Source: Oenococcus kitaharae
GTDB taxonomy: Bacteria; Bacillota; Bacilli; Lactobacillales; Lactobacillaceae
DNA length: 64,000 bases
Assembly: GCF_025758695.1 (NCBI RefSeq)
Contig: NZ_JANJQP010000003.1
Location: 347,413 to 411,412 of the forward strand
Direction: 5' to 3'
This document shows positions 1 to 9,904 of the stretch, one piece after another. How positions within the stretch are numbered: the stretch's first letter is position 1; every line of letters begins with the position of its first letter. The position numbers were made by a program, and so were the translations under genes. The notes below the pieces were generated by a model. The model did not search any database and had not been told where the DNA came from. It saw nothing but the letters and a program-made list of their open reading frames with translations.

Positions 1-987
1 AAAGCACATACCTGGTTCCAAGATCAAATCATTTCCGGCCATGATTGATGGATATTCATGTTCGGACATGCCCATGCCATGACCGAGGCGATGGATAAAG
101 TATTGGCCGAAACCAGCTTTGGTGATGATGTCGCGCGCGATTTTATCAATTGAAGCAGCGGTCACGCCAGGTTTAACGGCTGCCTGTGCGGCTAGTTGAG
201 CTTGTAAGACAACTTCATGAACTTCGCGCATGTGGTCAGTTGGCTGGCCTAAAGCGACAGTCCGGCTGGCATCAGAAATATACCCTTTATAGACTGTTCC
301 TAGATCAAACAGAACTAACGCATTGTCCTTTAATGGCAGGTCGGAAGTCTCGCCATGCGGATCGGCGGCGTGTTCAGCTGTTTGAACCAAGGTACCAAAG
401 GACATTTCTGTCACGTTGCGGTTCTTTGTTGCAAATTCCAGTTCGGCAGCAATCTGCAGTTCCGTCTTGCCGGCTTTTAAGGCTTTAAAACCAGCTGCAA
501 ACGCTAGATCAGCGTCTTTCCCTGCTTGATCCAGTTTGGCAATTTCGTCAGCATCCTTGATCAGGCGCTGATGTTCGACGATAGGTGTCAGGTCAAAACT
601 GTAATCAGCCTCTGGGAAATTGTCATGCAGGCGGCTGAAGCGTGCTAAGGTAAGATTCCCTTGCTCTGTGGCAATTCTTTTGGGATTAGCAACACGTTCT
701 TTGATATGGTCGTAAATCATCTGCAGGCCATCTTCGTTATCCTGATAACCATATAAATCATATGGCCAGCCGCTGGATTTAACGACCTCGATTTCCAAAG
801 CCGGTGCAAAAATGAAGGGGTCATGGTCGGCAAACACAATCATGGCCAAAATTCTTTCATAGGGATTGGAGCCGAAAGTCGTCAGATATTGAATTGTTTT
901 AAAGTCGGAAATATAGGCGAAATCAAGCTTGTTGTCAACGATGGATTGGCGCAATTTGTTCAGCCGTGTTTCATTGAATTTTGTCAT
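1..987 (-). CDS. pepQ: Xaa-Pro dipeptidase PepQ, C-terminus cut by window edge
   Basis: Metallopeptidase of the M24 (pita-bread) family that cleaves Xaa-Pro dipeptides in the cytoplasm. The 329 visible residues begin MTKFNETRLNKLRQ and show the creatinase-like N-domain followed by the catalytic domain. Metal-ligand motifs are visible as FDLG, SDASRT and HRLGHGMG; the last ligands lie beyond base 1. The N-terminal half resembles lactobacillal PepQ rather than PepP. The gene runs divergently from a 2-hydroxyacid dehydrogenase. There is no Shine-Dalgarno sequence; a TATACT hexamer ends 6 nt before the ATG, so the start is probably leaderless. Confidence 0.88.
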   Translation of the reverse strand, partial: MTKFNETRLNKLRQSIVDNKLDFAYISDFKTIQYLTTFGSNPYERILAMIVFADHDPFIFAPALEIEVVKSSGWPYDLYGYQDNEDGLQMIYDHIKERVANPKRIATEQGNLTLARFSRLHDNFPEADYSFDLTPIVEHQRLIKDADEIAKLDQAGKDADLAFAAGFKALKAGKTELQIAAELEFATKNRNVTEMSFGTLVQTAEHAADPHGETSDLPLKDNALVLFDLGTVYKGYISDASRTVALGQPTDHMREVHEVVLQAQLAAQAAVKPGVTAASIDKIARDIITKAGFGQYFIHRLGHGMGMSEHEYPSIMAGNDLILEPGMCF

Positions 988-993
988 AATTCG

Positions 994-999
994 AGTATA
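994..999 (-). promoter_or_regulatory. -10 element of pepQ (leaderless start)
   Basis: TATACT on the minus strand, 6 nt upstream of the pepQ ATG, with no ribosome binding site between. No good -35 hexamer is seen at normal spacing. Transcription from it would start at the A of the ATG. Confidence 0.5.
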
Positions 1000-1015
1000 G
1001 TGCAAACAACTTTTG

Positions 1016-1021
1016 TAGAAT
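1016..1021 (+). promoter_or_regulatory. -10 element of the 2-hydroxyacid dehydrogenase gene (leaderless start)
   Basis: TAGAAT, 6 nt before the ATG at 1028, with no proper Shine-Dalgarno sequence. It lies 16 nt from the opposite-facing pepQ -10 element, so the two divergent promoters share a very short control region. Confidence 0.5.
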
Positions 1022-1027
1022 GTAGGT

Positions 1028-1993
1028 ATGACAAAATTATTGCTATTGGAAAAAATCAAGGAAGAGAATGCGGCTCAAATTCGTCGGGATTTTCCTGATT
1101 TGGAACTTATTAATGTTGATGAGATGCGCGATGACCTGATTGACCAGATCGATATTGTTTATGGACAGTTTGCTAAGGGCCAGGGATTCAGCCCTTGGTT
1201 TAAAAAAGTGGTGCCGAACGGCAAATCACTGAAATGGCTGCAGACAATTTCTGCAGGTATTGATTTTCTGCCTTTAACTGAGTTGGCAAAACGCGGTGTG
1301 ATTGTCTCTAATATGAGCGGCCTGCATTCTGAGGCAATTTCTGAAAATGTCTTGGCTTATATCTTGATACTGAATCGCGGCATCAAGCAGGCCCTTTCTA
1401 ATCAGGCCAAACATGTTTGGGATTTGAATCTATCGGGAATTAGACAATTGCAGCAGAAAAAAATAGCTATTTTTGGAACTGGTGCAATTGGTTCGGCTGT
1501 GGCCAAACTGCTGAAGCCTTTTGATGTGAAGGTTATCGGTGTTAATCGTCACGGCCAGCCTTTAACGGATTTTGATCAAGTTGTTACTCATGATCAGCTA
1601 GATGCGGTTAGAGACGCAGATTATGTCATCAACGATATGCCTTTGACCGATCAGACGCGGGGATATTTTAACGCGGACTTCTTTAAAACGTTAACGGCGG
1701 CACCGGTGTTCATTAATGTTGGCCGCGGCCCCAGTGTCGTACAAGCTGATTTGGTCAAAGCTTTAGATGCTGGCTTAATTTCCGGAGCAGCTTTGGATGT
1801 GTTTGAAAAGGAACCGCTAGAATCGGATTCACCACTTTGGGATCGTGAAAATGTAATCGTAACGCCGCATTCGTCAGCTTTGTTGGAACACTATCGCCGG
1901 GATGCCTACAAAATTTTTGGTAAAAATTTGACAAGTTATTTGAAGACTGGAAAACTAGCCATTAATCAAGTTAATTTGAAAGAGGGCTATTAA
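1028..1993 (+). CDS. D-2-hydroxyacid dehydrogenase (NAD-dependent)
   Basis: 321-residue member of the D-isomer-specific 2-hydroxyacid dehydrogenase family, which interconverts 2-oxoacids and D-2-hydroxyacids. The Rossmann nucleotide loop GTGAIG is at about 150-155; the catalytic Arg (VGRGP, about 233), Glu (DVFE, about 260) and His (TPHSS, about 281) are all present, so it should be active. Substrate cannot be told from sequence. It overlaps the next gene by one base (TAATG), so translation of the two is coupled. The start is chosen because a TAGAAT element lies 6 nt upstream. Confidence 0.85.
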   Translation: MTKLLLLEKIKEENAAQIRRDFPDLELINVDEMRDDLIDQIDIVYGQFAKGQGFSPWFKKVVPNGKSLKWLQTISAGIDFLPLTELAKRGVIVSNMSGLHSEAISENVLAYILILNRGIKQALSNQAKHVWDLNLSGIRQLQQKKIAIFGTGAIGSAVAKLLKPFDVKVIGVNRHGQPLTDFDQVVTHDQLDAVRDADYVINDMPLTDQTRGYFNADFFKTLTAAPVFINVGRGPSVVQADLVKALDAGLISGAALDVFEKEPLESDSPLWDRENVIVTPHSSALLEHYRRDAYKIFGKNLTSYLKTGKLAINQVNLKEGY

Positions 1994-2904
1994 TGAAACA
2001 CGAAACAAAAATTCTCCATTTAAAAAACGGCTATGATATTTGGTCTGCATCTTTTGGTAATCCCGATGCGCCGATCAAACTCTTAGCTTTACATGGCGGC
2101 CCCGGCGGCACTTCAAAAGAATTTTGGCCATGGGCCGAAAATTTCCAAAAATACGTTGGTATGGATGTTCAAGTCTTCACCTATGATCAGCTGGGTTCTT
2201 TTTGGTCTGAATCGCCTGATTGGAGCAAGCAGGAAAACGTTGATAAATATTTGAATTACGAGTATTATTTGGACGAATTAGAAGAAGTGCGCTCTTTGAT
2301 GGGCCTGGATCACTTTTATCTGCTGGGCCATTCCTGGGGCGGCGTGCTCACCTATGAATATACGCTGGCCCATCCGGAGCATTTAAAAGGATCGATCGTC
2401 TATTCAATGACCGATAATATTAAAGATTATGTGACTTCGATTAATCAGGAACGTTTGGATCTATTGGGCCAAGATGAAGTTGATTATATGAAATCGATTG
2501 AAGCGAAAAACGATTTCACGGATCCGCGCTATCACAAAGATGTCAATAAACTCTACCATGAGAATATTGAGAGAACCGATAGTTACGATCCTGATGCCGG
2601 GCCGGATTTGCTGGCGACAGACGTTTACAACCATTTCCAAGGAAACAATGAATTTGTCGTCACTGGTATTTTAAAAGATTGGAATATTCGTCCACGTCTG
2701 CATGAAATCACACGCCCAATGCTGCTAACCACGGGCGAAAAAGATACGATGCCGGTCTGGTCAATGGAAGCCACGGCTAAAGAGATTCCTGGTGCCGAAT
2801 TGTTTGTCAATAAAGATGGCGGCCATCATCACGCGGTCGATCACCCTGTTGCTTTTTATAATAATTTAGCAGCTTTTCTCAAACGTGTTGAAGCTGCACA
2901 GTAA
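1993..2904 (+). CDS. pip: prolyl aminopeptidase (proline iminopeptidase)
   Basis: Cytoplasmic alpha/beta-hydrolase of peptidase family S33, 303 residues, which removes N-terminal proline from peptides. The oxyanion motif HGGPGG is at 34-39, the nucleophile elbow GHSWGG at 112-117 (Ser114), a late Asp in TTGEKD and the His in DGGHHH near the C-terminus, completing the triad. It is coupled to the dehydrogenase by a TAATG overlap and followed by a hairpin terminator. With pepQ and pcp nearby, this is a small group of peptidases acting on proline or pyroglutamate peptides. Confidence 0.88.
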   Translation: MKHETKILHLKNGYDIWSASFGNPDAPIKLLALHGGPGGTSKEFWPWAENFQKYVGMDVQVFTYDQLGSFWSESPDWSKQENVDKYLNYEYYLDELEEVRSLMGLDHFYLLGHSWGGVLTYEYTLAHPEHLKGSIVYSMTDNIKDYVTSINQERLDLLGQDEVDYMKSIEAKNDFTDPRYHKDVNKLYHENIERTDSYDPDAGPDLLATDVYNHFQGNNEFVVTGILKDWNIRPRLHEITRPMLLTTGEKDTMPVWSMEATAKEIPGAELFVNKDGGHHHAVDHPVAFYNNLAAFLKRVEAAQ

Positions 2905-2912
2905 TTTTTCTG

Positions 2913-2934
2913 GATCCGCCTGCGGGTCTTTTTT
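2913..2934 (+). terminator. intrinsic terminator after pip
   Basis: Inverted repeat GATCCGC/GCGGGTC (one G-U pair) with a tiny loop, followed by six T residues. The -10 element of ruvA begins only 9 nt later. Confidence 0.75.
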
Positions 2935-2942
2935 ATTACCGC

Positions 2943-2948
2943 TATAAT
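2943..2948 (+). promoter_or_regulatory. -10 element of ruvA (leaderless start)
   Basis: Perfect TATAAT, 6 nt before the ruvA ATG, with no room for or sign of a Shine-Dalgarno sequence. No clear -35 at 17 nt; the region upstream is the pip terminator. Confidence 0.6.
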
Positions 2949-2954
2949 TTTCAT

Positions 2955-3539
2955 ATGTATGATTTTCTGATCGGCCAGATCAAAACACATGGCGCCAATT
3001 ATATTGGGCTGGACGTTAATGGTGTCGGCTTTAAAATTTTTACGCCTAATCCATACGGCTACAAGCAAGAGAGCCAAACGACGATTTTTACTGAACAAAT
3101 TGTTCGCGAAAACGAGATCAGTCTTTATGGTTTTGCGACAGCTGATGACCGCAATTTGTTTCAAAAATTATTAAATGTCTCGGGTATCGGGCCAAAATCA
3201 GCTTTGGCGATTATTGCTGGTGGTGATCGCAATGGCCTGATCGCAGCTGTTGAACAAGGAAAACCAGACTATCTGACTAAGTTCCCTGGGATTGGCAAAA
3301 AGACGGCCCAGCAAATTGTGCTGGATTTGAAGGGTAAATTAGGCGCTTTGCTGAGTGACCAAACAGATTTAGCTGTTGCCACGACCATGTCTCAAGCACT
3401 AGAAGATGCTTTAGCTGCTTTAGTCGCTTTAGGATTTTCCGAAAAAGACGTGCATCGGATTAACAAAAGTTTGGCAGCTTTGCCTGACTTAACAACGGAC
3501 GCTTATATTCAAAAAGGGCTTAAACTATTAACTAAATGA
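2955..3539 (+). CDS. ruvA: Holliday junction branch migration protein RuvA
   Basis: 194 residues, normal family length. RuvA tetramers bind the four-way junction and load the RuvB motor. The N-terminal OB-fold (MYDFLIGQI), helix-hairpin-helix repeats ([10 protein letters not shown] and [10 protein letters not shown], about 76-120) and the C-terminal RuvB-binding domain ([12 protein letters not shown]) are all visible. The stop overlaps the ruvB start (ATGA). In most lactobacilli mutS-mutL precede ruvA; here they are absent. The start follows a TATAAT by 6 nt. Confidence 0.95.
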   Translation: MYDFLIGQIKTHGANYIGLDVNGVGFKIFTPNPYGYKQESQTTIFTEQIVRENEISLYGFATADDRNLFQKLLNVSGIGPKSALAIIAGGDRNGLIAAVEQGKPDYLTKFPGIGKKTAQQIVLDLKGKLGALLSDQTDLAVATTMSQALEDALAALVALGFSEKDVHRINKSLAALPDLTTDAYIQKGLKLLTK

Positions 3540-4555
3540 ATGAAGATGATAAAAAAATTTTAGATGCACAAGCATTGGCCGATGATAATGACGCCGAGTT
3601 GACTTTGCGTCCCCAGTATTTGAGCGAATATATCGGACAAAAGGAAATCAAAGATCAGCTGTCAGTCTATTTAAAAGCGGCTAAACAGCGCAAGGAAGCA
3701 TTGGATCATGTTCTGCTTTTCGGGCCGCCTGGATTAGGCAAGACAACTTTAGCTGTCGTGATCGCTAATGAAATGGGTGCCAATATTAAGACGACCTCCG
3801 GCCCAGCGATTGAAAAGGCCGGTGATCTGGTGGCGCTGCTCAATGAGTTGGAAGCTGGCGATATTTTATTTATAGATGAAATTCACCGTTTACCCAAAAG
3901 CGTCGAAGAAGTTCTTTACTCAGCCATGGAAGACTTTTACGTCGATATCGTGGTCGGCCAAGGCGAAACAGCGCACGCGATCCATTTCCCTTTGCCGCCT
4001 TTTACTTTGATTGGTGCTACGACGCGAGCCGGCATGCTGTCGGCACCTTTGCGTGACCGCTTTGGGATTGTCGCTCACATGCGTTTTTATCCGGTCAGCG
4101 ACTTGCAGCTGATTGCCCGGCGCTCGGCTGAAATTTTCAATACCTCGATTGCGGCTTCTGGTGCAGCTGAACTGGCTTTGCGTTCCCGGGGTACGCCGCG
4201 TATCGTGAATCGGTTGTTAAAACGCGTGCGGGATTTTGCTCAAGTGGCCGGCAAATCTGAAATTGACCAGCAGACGGTTGACTCGGCTTTAAATAAATTA
4301 CAAGTGGATGGCCGCGGTCTTGATGAGACGGATCTCAAGTATTTGAAAACTTTGATTCAGCAGTATAAGGGCGGCCCGGCCGGTGTGAATGCCTTAGCCT
4401 CTAATATCGGCGAAGACACCGAGACTGTCGAAGAAATGATTGAGCCTTATTTATTGCAGATTGGTTTTATTCAAAGAACGCCGCGCGGTCGGCAAGCTAC
4501 TGAAGCCGCTTATGAGCATCTGCATATCCCATATCAAACAGGGCTGCAGGCATAA
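3536..4555 (+). CDS. ruvB: Holliday junction branch migration ATPase RuvB
   Basis: 339-residue AAA+ hexameric motor that drives branch migration with RuvA. Walker A GPPGLGKT is at 63-70, Walker B is FIDEIHR shortly after 110, the sensor 1/arginine-finger region [17 protein letters not shown] follows, and a winged-helix domain ends the protein (IQRTPRGR). Translation is coupled to ruvA through a 4-nt overlap. Confidence 0.97.
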   Translation: MNEDDKKILDAQALADDNDAELTLRPQYLSEYIGQKEIKDQLSVYLKAAKQRKEALDHVLLFGPPGLGKTTLAVVIANEMGANIKTTSGPAIEKAGDLVALLNELEAGDILFIDEIHRLPKSVEEVLYSAMEDFYVDIVVGQGETAHAIHFPLPPFTLIGATTRAGMLSAPLRDRFGIVAHMRFYPVSDLQLIARRSAEIFNTSIAASGAAELALRSRGTPRIVNRLLKRVRDFAQVAGKSEIDQQTVDSALNKLQVDGRGLDETDLKYLKTLIQQYKGGPAGVNALASNIGEDTETVEEMIEPYLLQIGFIQRTPRGRQATEAAYEHLHIPYQTGLQA

Positions 4556-4572
4556 TTAAAGGGAGCCAAACG

Positions 4573-5190
4573 ATGAAAATTTTGGTTACAGGGTTTGATC
4601 CTTTCGGCCCGGATAAAGTTAATCCTTCCTGGCAGACTGCAGCAGCCTTGCCGGACAAGATTTCTGGCAGTCAAATTATTAAAAAAATGCTGCCGACAGT
4701 TTTTGCTGAGGCAAAAGATCAGCTGGAAGCGGATATTCACGAAATCCAGCCGGACTTGGTTTTATGTTTGGGCCTGGCAGGCGGACGTTCTAAAATTACG
4801 TTGGAAAAAGTCGCGATTAATTATGTTGATGCTCGGATTCCGGATAATAGCGGTGCACAGCCAATTGGATCCTTGGACCCGCTCGGTCCGGATGCTTATT
4901 TTGAAAATTATAAAGTTAAAGAACTAGTCGATCGTTTACAGAGCCAGCATTTACCCGTAGCCATGTCTTTGTCGGCTGGTGCTTATGTCTGCAATGCGAC
5001 AAGCTATTTTTTGTTAAACATATTGCATCATCAGTATCCAAAAGCGGTTGGCGCCTTTATCCATGTGCCTTATACGCCAGAAATGGGTTACGTTGATCAG
5101 CCCAGTTTGCCCTTAGCAGTTGATGTACAGACAATCACGGCTTATTTAACAGAAATGATTCAGGATTTAAAAGAGGAGAAACATGACTGA
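4573..5190 (+). CDS. pcp: pyrrolidone-carboxylate peptidase (pyroglutamyl peptidase I)
   Basis: 205-residue cysteine peptidase of family C15 that removes N-terminal pyroglutamate. The expected triad is present: Glu78 (ITLEKVAIN), Cys140 ([10 protein letters not shown]) and His164 (FIHVPYTPE). An AAGGGAG ribosome binding site precedes the ATG. It sits inside the ruv-queA transcription unit and overlaps queA by 8 nt, an uncommon placement between ruvB and queA. Confidence 0.93.
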   Translation: MKILVTGFDPFGPDKVNPSWQTAAALPDKISGSQIIKKMLPTVFAEAKDQLEADIHEIQPDLVLCLGLAGGRSKITLEKVAINYVDARIPDNSGAQPIGSLDPLGPDAYFENYKVKELVDRLQSQHLPVAMSLSAGAYVCNATSYFLLNILHHQYPKAVGAFIHVPYTPEMGYVDQPSLPLAVDVQTITAYLTEMIQDLKEEKHD

Positions 5191-6262
5191 AGAAAAAACA
5201 CCACACTACACTTTGAGCGATTTTGATTATGATCTGCCCAAAGAATTAATTGCTCAGACACCCTTAAAGCAGCGTGACAGTTCCCGCATGCTGGTTTTAA
5301 ACGCCGACAGCGGTGCCTATGAGGACAAGCATTTTTATGATATTCTCGATTATTTAAATCCCGGTGATGCTTTGGTGATGAATAATTCGCGTGTGATTCC
5401 TGCACGTTTGCACGGCTGGCGGCCTGATACGAAAGGGCATGTGGAGGTCTTGTTACTGCGGCAGGATCACGGTGATGTTTGGGAGACGTTAGTCAAGCCG
5501 GCCAAAAAATTTCCGATTGGCTCAACGATTGATTTTGGTGACGAAAATCAGACGGTCATGACTGGTGAAGTTGTTGGCGAACTCGAGCACGGCGGACGTT
5601 ATGTTGAATTTCATTATGATGGCATTTTCATGGAACTGCTCGATAAATTAGGCGAGATGCCGCTGCCGCCATATATTAAAGAAAAGCTGGCCGACCAAGA
5701 ACGTTATCAAACGGTCTATTCCAAAGTCGAAGGTTCTGCCGCTGCACCAACTGCCGGCCTTCATTGGACGCCGGAACTACTGGATAAAGTCCGTGCCAAG
5801 GGTGTCAAGACGATTGAACTAACTTTGCACGTTGGCTTAGGAACTTTTCGTCCAGTCGAAGAAGAAGATATCGATCATCACAAGATGCACTCGGAATTCT
5901 ATCAGTTGAGTCAGCGGGCAGCCGATGAAATCAATCAGGTCCGCAAGCAAGGCGGAAAAATTGTTGCTACGGGAACTACGACGATTCGGACTTTGGAGAC
6001 CATTGGCCATAAATTTAATGGCGATCAATATGGACAGGAATTAAAAGCTGATTCTGGCTGGACCGATATTTTCATCAAACCCGGTTTTAAATGGACAACT
6101 GTCGATGCCTTTATTACAAATTTCCACTTGCCTAAATCGACCTTAGTCATGCTGGTCGCTGCCTTTACAGGTCGGGAAAACATTTTGAACGCCTATGCCC
6201 ACGCGATTAAAGAAAAATATCGTTTCTTCTCATTTGGCGATGCGATGTTCATTCACAGATAA
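5183..6262 (+). CDS. queA: S-adenosylmethionine:tRNA ribosyltransferase-isomerase QueA
   Basis: Transfers the ribosyl moiety of SAM to preQ1 in the tRNA wobble position to form epoxyqueuosine. The 359 residues include the N-terminal [11 protein letters not shown], the conserved [16 protein letters not shown] segment and [10 protein letters not shown], all typical of QueA. The AGGAG site lies inside the end of pcp, giving an 8-nt overlap. The unit ends in a strong terminator. Confidence 0.96.
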   Translation: MTEEKTPHYTLSDFDYDLPKELIAQTPLKQRDSSRMLVLNADSGAYEDKHFYDILDYLNPGDALVMNNSRVIPARLHGWRPDTKGHVEVLLLRQDHGDVWETLVKPAKKFPIGSTIDFGDENQTVMTGEVVGELEHGGRYVEFHYDGIFMELLDKLGEMPLPPYIKEKLADQERYQTVYSKVEGSAAAPTAGLHWTPELLDKVRAKGVKTIELTLHVGLGTFRPVEEEDIDHHKMHSEFYQLSQRAADEINQVRKQGGKIVATGTTTIRTLETIGHKFNGDQYGQELKADSGWTDIFIKPGFKWTTVDAFITNFHLPKSTLVMLVAAFTGRENILNAYAHAIKEKYRFFSFGDAMFIHR

Positions 6263-6270
6263 ATCCTGCT

Positions 6271-6293
6271 AAACAGCCGAAAAGCTGTTTTTT
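6271..6293 (+). terminator. intrinsic terminator after queA
   Basis: AAACAGC/GCTGTTT stem with a CGAAAA loop followed by a T run. Confidence 0.85.
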
Positions 6294-6307
6294 ATTTGCT
6301 GCGACTC

Positions 6308-6313
6308 TAAAAT
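6308..6313 (+). promoter_or_regulatory. -10 element of the choloylglycine hydrolase-family gene (leaderless start)
   Basis: TAAAAT, 6 nt before the ATG at 6320; no ribosome binding site. Confidence 0.5.
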
Positions 6314-6319
6314 AGAAGC

Positions 6320-7304
6320 ATGTGTACATCAATTTTTCAAACAGCCAAAAACGGTCAGCATTTATTTTCTCGGACGATGGATTGGGAAGGCCTATATGCT
6401 TTTCCAACGTTTTTACCACGCAACTATCAGTGGCGCTCTGCTTTTGATGGGAAAACCTACAATTCCCGCTATGCCTTAATTGGCAGCGGTCATGCAGTTG
6501 CCGACCGTGCCGATATTTCTGATGGCGTGAATGAGCACGGGTTATCGGTCCAGAAACTTACTTTTTCGGCTGGCAAAGATCATTTTGCTCAAAGCCGCAA
6601 AGCTAGCTACACACAAATTGCGCCTTTTGAGTTTCCCTTGTGGGCCATGACGCAGTTTGATTCAGTGAGCTCCTTGCTGGCAGCTTTGCCGACATTGGAA
6701 ATTATGAATGATCAAGAAGCTGTCCGTGAGTATGGAGAGGCTGATCTTCATTTTGCCGCGGCTGACCCGACTGGCCGTTTTGTGATTATCGAACCCTTAA
6801 GCATGCCGATGCGCGTGATTGAAAACCCGCTAGGTGTTGTGACGAATGCCGGTGATTTTCAAAAAGAGGCTGCTAAACTAGCTGATTATATGACACTGCT
6901 TCCGGAATATGCAGCTGGTCGGCTGCCATATAATTCGCAGCACGTATCGACTGGTGATTTTTTCTGGAAAAAAGCAGTTTCCCGGCGGTTATACACCCAG
7001 TGCCAGATTCATTCGCGCAGCTTATTTAAAAGAACGCATGACGGCAGCTGCAGACGAACAGCATCAGTTAGTCGCAGCTTGGCATATTTTAAATGCTGTG
7101 ACTGTGCCGAAGATGCCAGCTCGCTCGCAGACTTACACAGTTTACCGTTCGGCAGTCGCACTTGAATCAAAAACACTTTATTATGAAAGCTACGATAGTC
7201 AGCAAATTTACAAAATCGTTTTGGATGATCATTTGGCAGCTCAGACAAAGGCTATATCTTTTGAAAAACAAATTCGTGATTTTCATGTACAATCATTGGA
7301 TTAG
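6320..7304 (+). pseudogene. choloylglycine hydrolase / penicillin V acylase family, frameshifted
   Basis: Ntn-hydrolase of the linear-amide C-N hydrolase family (bile salt hydrolase or penicillin acylase-like). The N-terminal nucleophile Cys2 (MCTSIF) is followed by Arg18 and Asp21 (SRTMDWEG). The first frame runs in register to about base 6966, then reads unrelated sequence to a stop at 7165. The family C-terminus (PGGYTPSARF, then ILNAVTVPKMPA) continues in the +1 frame to 7304. One extra A in the A6 run at 6967-6972 explains the shift; without it the protein would be about 327 residues, the family's usual size. It could be an inactivating mutation, a slippery phase-variable tract or a sequencing error. 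Start is leaderless-type. Confidence 0.85.
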
Positions 7305-7325
7305 CTTGCGACGGCTGCGAGTTTT
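7305..7325 (+). terminator. weak terminator before lepA
   Basis: Short CTTGC/GCGAG stem (one G-U pair) followed by five T residues. The stem is weak, so termination may be partial. Confidence 0.4.
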
Positions 7326-7345
7326 TGTTTTCCCGAATGGATTGA

Positions 7346-7351
7346 TAAGAT
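7346..7351 (+). promoter_or_regulatory. -10 element of lepA (leaderless start)
   Basis: TAAGAT ends 7 nt before the lepA ATG (a second TAAGAT overlaps at 7352-7357 but is too close). No Shine-Dalgarno sequence is present. Confidence 0.45.
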
Positions 7352-7358
7352 TAAGATA

Positions 7359-9209
7359 ATGAGTTCTCTTGAAAAACAATTAGATCGTCAAAAACATATT
7401 CGAAACTTTAGTATCGTGGCCCATATTGATCATGGCAAATCCACGATTGCTGACCGCATTTTGGAAATGACGCATACGGTCGCCGAGCGGCAAATGAAGG
7501 CTCAGATTCTTGATGATATGCCCTTGGAACGCGAGCGCGGCATCACGATCAAAATGAATGCTGTTGAGGTACATTATGATGCCAAAGATGGCCAACGCTA
7601 CATCTTTCATCTGATTGATACCCCTGGGCATGTCGATTTTTCCTATGAAGTTTCCCGGGCACTAGCGGCAGCTGATGGTGCTTTATTGGTTGTGGATGCA
7701 AGTCAGGGCGTACAGGCACAGACTTTAGCCAATGTTTATTTGGCTTTAGATAATAATCTGGAAATTCTGCCGGTTATCAATAAGATTGATCTGCCTTCAG
7801 CGGATCCGGCCGGTACCAAAGCAGAAATTGAGGATGATATCGGTATTGATACGAGCGAAGCTGTCGATGTCTCAGCTAAAAGCGGCTTAGGCATAGACCG
7901 TTTATTAGAACAGATTGTCCATATAATCCCGGCGCCTAGCGGAGATTTATTAGCACCGCTGCAGGCTCTAGTGTTTGATTCAAAATATGACCCTTACCGC
8001 GGTGTTGTTTTGTCTATTCGTGTTAAAGAAGGGCAGGTACATGTCGGTGACAAGATTCGTTTGATGAATTCACAGACGGATTATGAAGTGACTGAGTTAG
8101 GGGTTTTCTCGCCGGATGCGCGTCCTTTAGAGGAATTGATCGCCGGGGATGTCGGCTATTTGACAGCAGCGATTAAAGATATTCACAGCGCTCGTTCTGG
8201 TGATACGGTTACCTTGGCAGATCGCCCGGCAGCGCATCCTCTAAAAGGGTACCGGCCGATGACATCCATGGTTTATGCTGGTATTTATCCCAGTGACAAC
8301 GCCCGTTATAACGATTTGCGCGATGCACTGGACAAATTAAGCTTAAATGATGCCAGCCTGGAATATGAACCGGAAACTTCAACAGCTTTAGGCTTTGGTT
8401 TTCGTGTTGGTTTTCTAGGCCTGCTGCACATGGATGTTGTCCAAGAACGTCTGGAACGCGAATTTGATTTGGAAATTGTCATTACAGCGCCGACAGTCAC
8501 TTACCATGTGCTTAAAAGTGACGGCAGCGAAGTCGATGTTTCCAATCCATCTGAATTACCGGATGCCAGTCAAATTAAAGAAATTCGCGAGCCCTTTGTT
8601 CATGCGACAATCATGGTACCCGAGGAATTTGTCGGGCCGGTCATGGAATTAGCTCAGGCCAAACGCGGTATTTTTATCACGATGAATTATCTGGACAAAT
8701 CCCGTGTCAATGTTGAATATAAAATACCCTTGTCGGAAATTATTTTCGATTTCTTTGACAAACTGAAATCATCGACTAAGGGCTATGCCAGCTTGGATTA
8801 TAGTTTGGATGGCTTTGTGGCCAGCGATTTAAAACGGATTGATATCCTCTTAAATGGCGATAAAATTGATGCCTTGAGCTTTATTGCATACAAAGATTTT
8901 GCCGAGAATCGTGCTCGCGTGGTGACAAGCAAACTAAAAGAGACGATTCCGCGCCAGAATTTTGAGATTCCGATCCAGGCAGCTATTGGATCAAAAATCA
9001 TCGCGCGGACCAATATTAAGGCTTACCGAAAAGATGTGACGGCCAGAATTCATACAGGAGATCCTGATAGACGTGCTAAATTATTGGACAAGCAGCGTCG
9101 AGGCAAAGCGCGTATGAAGTCAGTTGGTAAAGTCGATATTCCGCAGACAGCGTTCATGTCTATTCTGAAAAACGAAGATGATGAGCAATATAATAAGGGG
9201 CTTTCGTGA
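7359..9209 (+). CDS. lepA: elongation factor 4 (LepA)
   Basis: Ribosome-associated GTPase that back-translocates or remodels stalled elongating ribosomes. 616 residues. G1 AHIDHGKST is at 21-29, G3 DTPGHVDF, G4 NKIDLP, then EF-G-like domains II, III and V, and the LepA-specific C-terminal domain with [12 protein letters not shown] and [16 protein letters not shown] basic segments. Its stop overlaps the GTG of the next gene (GTGA). Start assigned from the position of the -10 element and the conserved N-terminus. Confidence 0.96.
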   Translation: MSSLEKQLDRQKHIRNFSIVAHIDHGKSTIADRILEMTHTVAERQMKAQILDDMPLERERGITIKMNAVEVHYDAKDGQRYIFHLIDTPGHVDFSYEVSRALAAADGALLVVDASQGVQAQTLANVYLALDNNLEILPVINKIDLPSADPAGTKAEIEDDIGIDTSEAVDVSAKSGLGIDRLLEQIVHIIPAPSGDLLAPLQALVFDSKYDPYRGVVLSIRVKEGQVHVGDKIRLMNSQTDYEVTELGVFSPDARPLEELIAGDVGYLTAAIKDIHSARSGDTVTLADRPAAHPLKGYRPMTSMVYAGIYPSDNARYNDLRDALDKLSLNDASLEYEPETSTALGFGFRVGFLGLLHMDVVQERLEREFDLEIVITAPTVTYHVLKSDGSEVDVSNPSELPDASQIKEIREPFVHATIMVPEEFVGPVMELAQAKRGIFITMNYLDKSRVNVEYKIPLSEIIFDFFDKLKSSTKGYASLDYSLDGFVASDLKRIDILLNGDKIDALSFIAYKDFAENRARVVTSKLKETIPRQNFEIPIQAAIGSKIIARTNIKAYRKDVTARIHTGDPDRRAKLLDKQRRGKARMKSVGKVDIPQTAFMSILKNEDDEQYNKGLS

Positions 9210-9904
9210 TTGGCCATGTTAAAAAATTAATCATGTTTGCTTCGGGGATGATTTTTTTGGTCGTCCTTTTTTCACTTTTTTTCTATCTTTACAATCAGCC
9301 AAACAGTCAATTAGCCAGGCGCGATGCGGCTATTATTTGCCGCGGGGCTTTAACGAATCGCTTAGATTCGGCCTACATTTATTCCGGTCGTCCAGTCAAC
9401 AAGTCTGACTATATTCATAGTATTCAGATTAATTTGGGACGCAATCTTGTTTTAAGCCCATCTTTAACCTATAAAAAAATTCACTACCAGAGGCAAACGG
9501 TACTGCATGATATTGCTGGTAAAATGTATCGTCTGCAATTTTCTAAAAGGCCAGACAGTCTCGGCCGTATACTACTAAACAATACACATACAGCACGTGT
9601 TGATTATCAGGTCCAGAAAATCGATCTGGGCCGGATTTTAGATCATTTGATTAGTCTCTCTGAAAACGATTTGACAAAAGCACAGCGAAGCCCGCGTCTA
9701 TCTAATTTAAGCCAATCGCAAATTGCGCTGCTTCAATATATTCTGATCTCAAACAACTGGCGGCGTTATATTGCCACTTATAATGGGAAGGCCCCAATTG
9801 TCCGATCAAGTTTTACAATGGTCTTTGATCCGAGAAAAAAGCGCTTTGTGATTGACCGCAAAACGCTGCAATTAATTCAATCAAGTGGGGTGTCTGATGA
9901 ATAA
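9206..9904 (+). CDS. hypothetical membrane-anchored protein
   Basis: Not recognised. 232 residues starting at a GTG that overlaps the lepA stop; AAGGGGC lies upstream. One transmembrane segment at about 9-29 ([18 protein letters not shown]) suggests an N-in anchor and an outward-facing domain of about 200 residues, mixed basic and polar with no cysteine pairs or catalytic motif. It is coupled to lepA by overlap and itself overlaps the next gene by 8 nt. Confidence 0.7.
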   Translation: MIGHVKKLIMFASGMIFLVVLFSLFFYLYNQPNSQLARRDAAIICRGALTNRLDSAYIYSGRPVNKSDYIHSIQINLGRNLVLSPSLTYKKIHYQRQTVLHDIAGKMYRLQFSKRPDSLGRILLNNTHTARVDYQVQKIDLGRILDHLISLSENDLTKAQRSPRLSNLSQSQIALLQYILISNNWRRYIATYNGKAPIVRSSFTMVFDPRKKRFVIDRKTLQLIQSSGVSDE

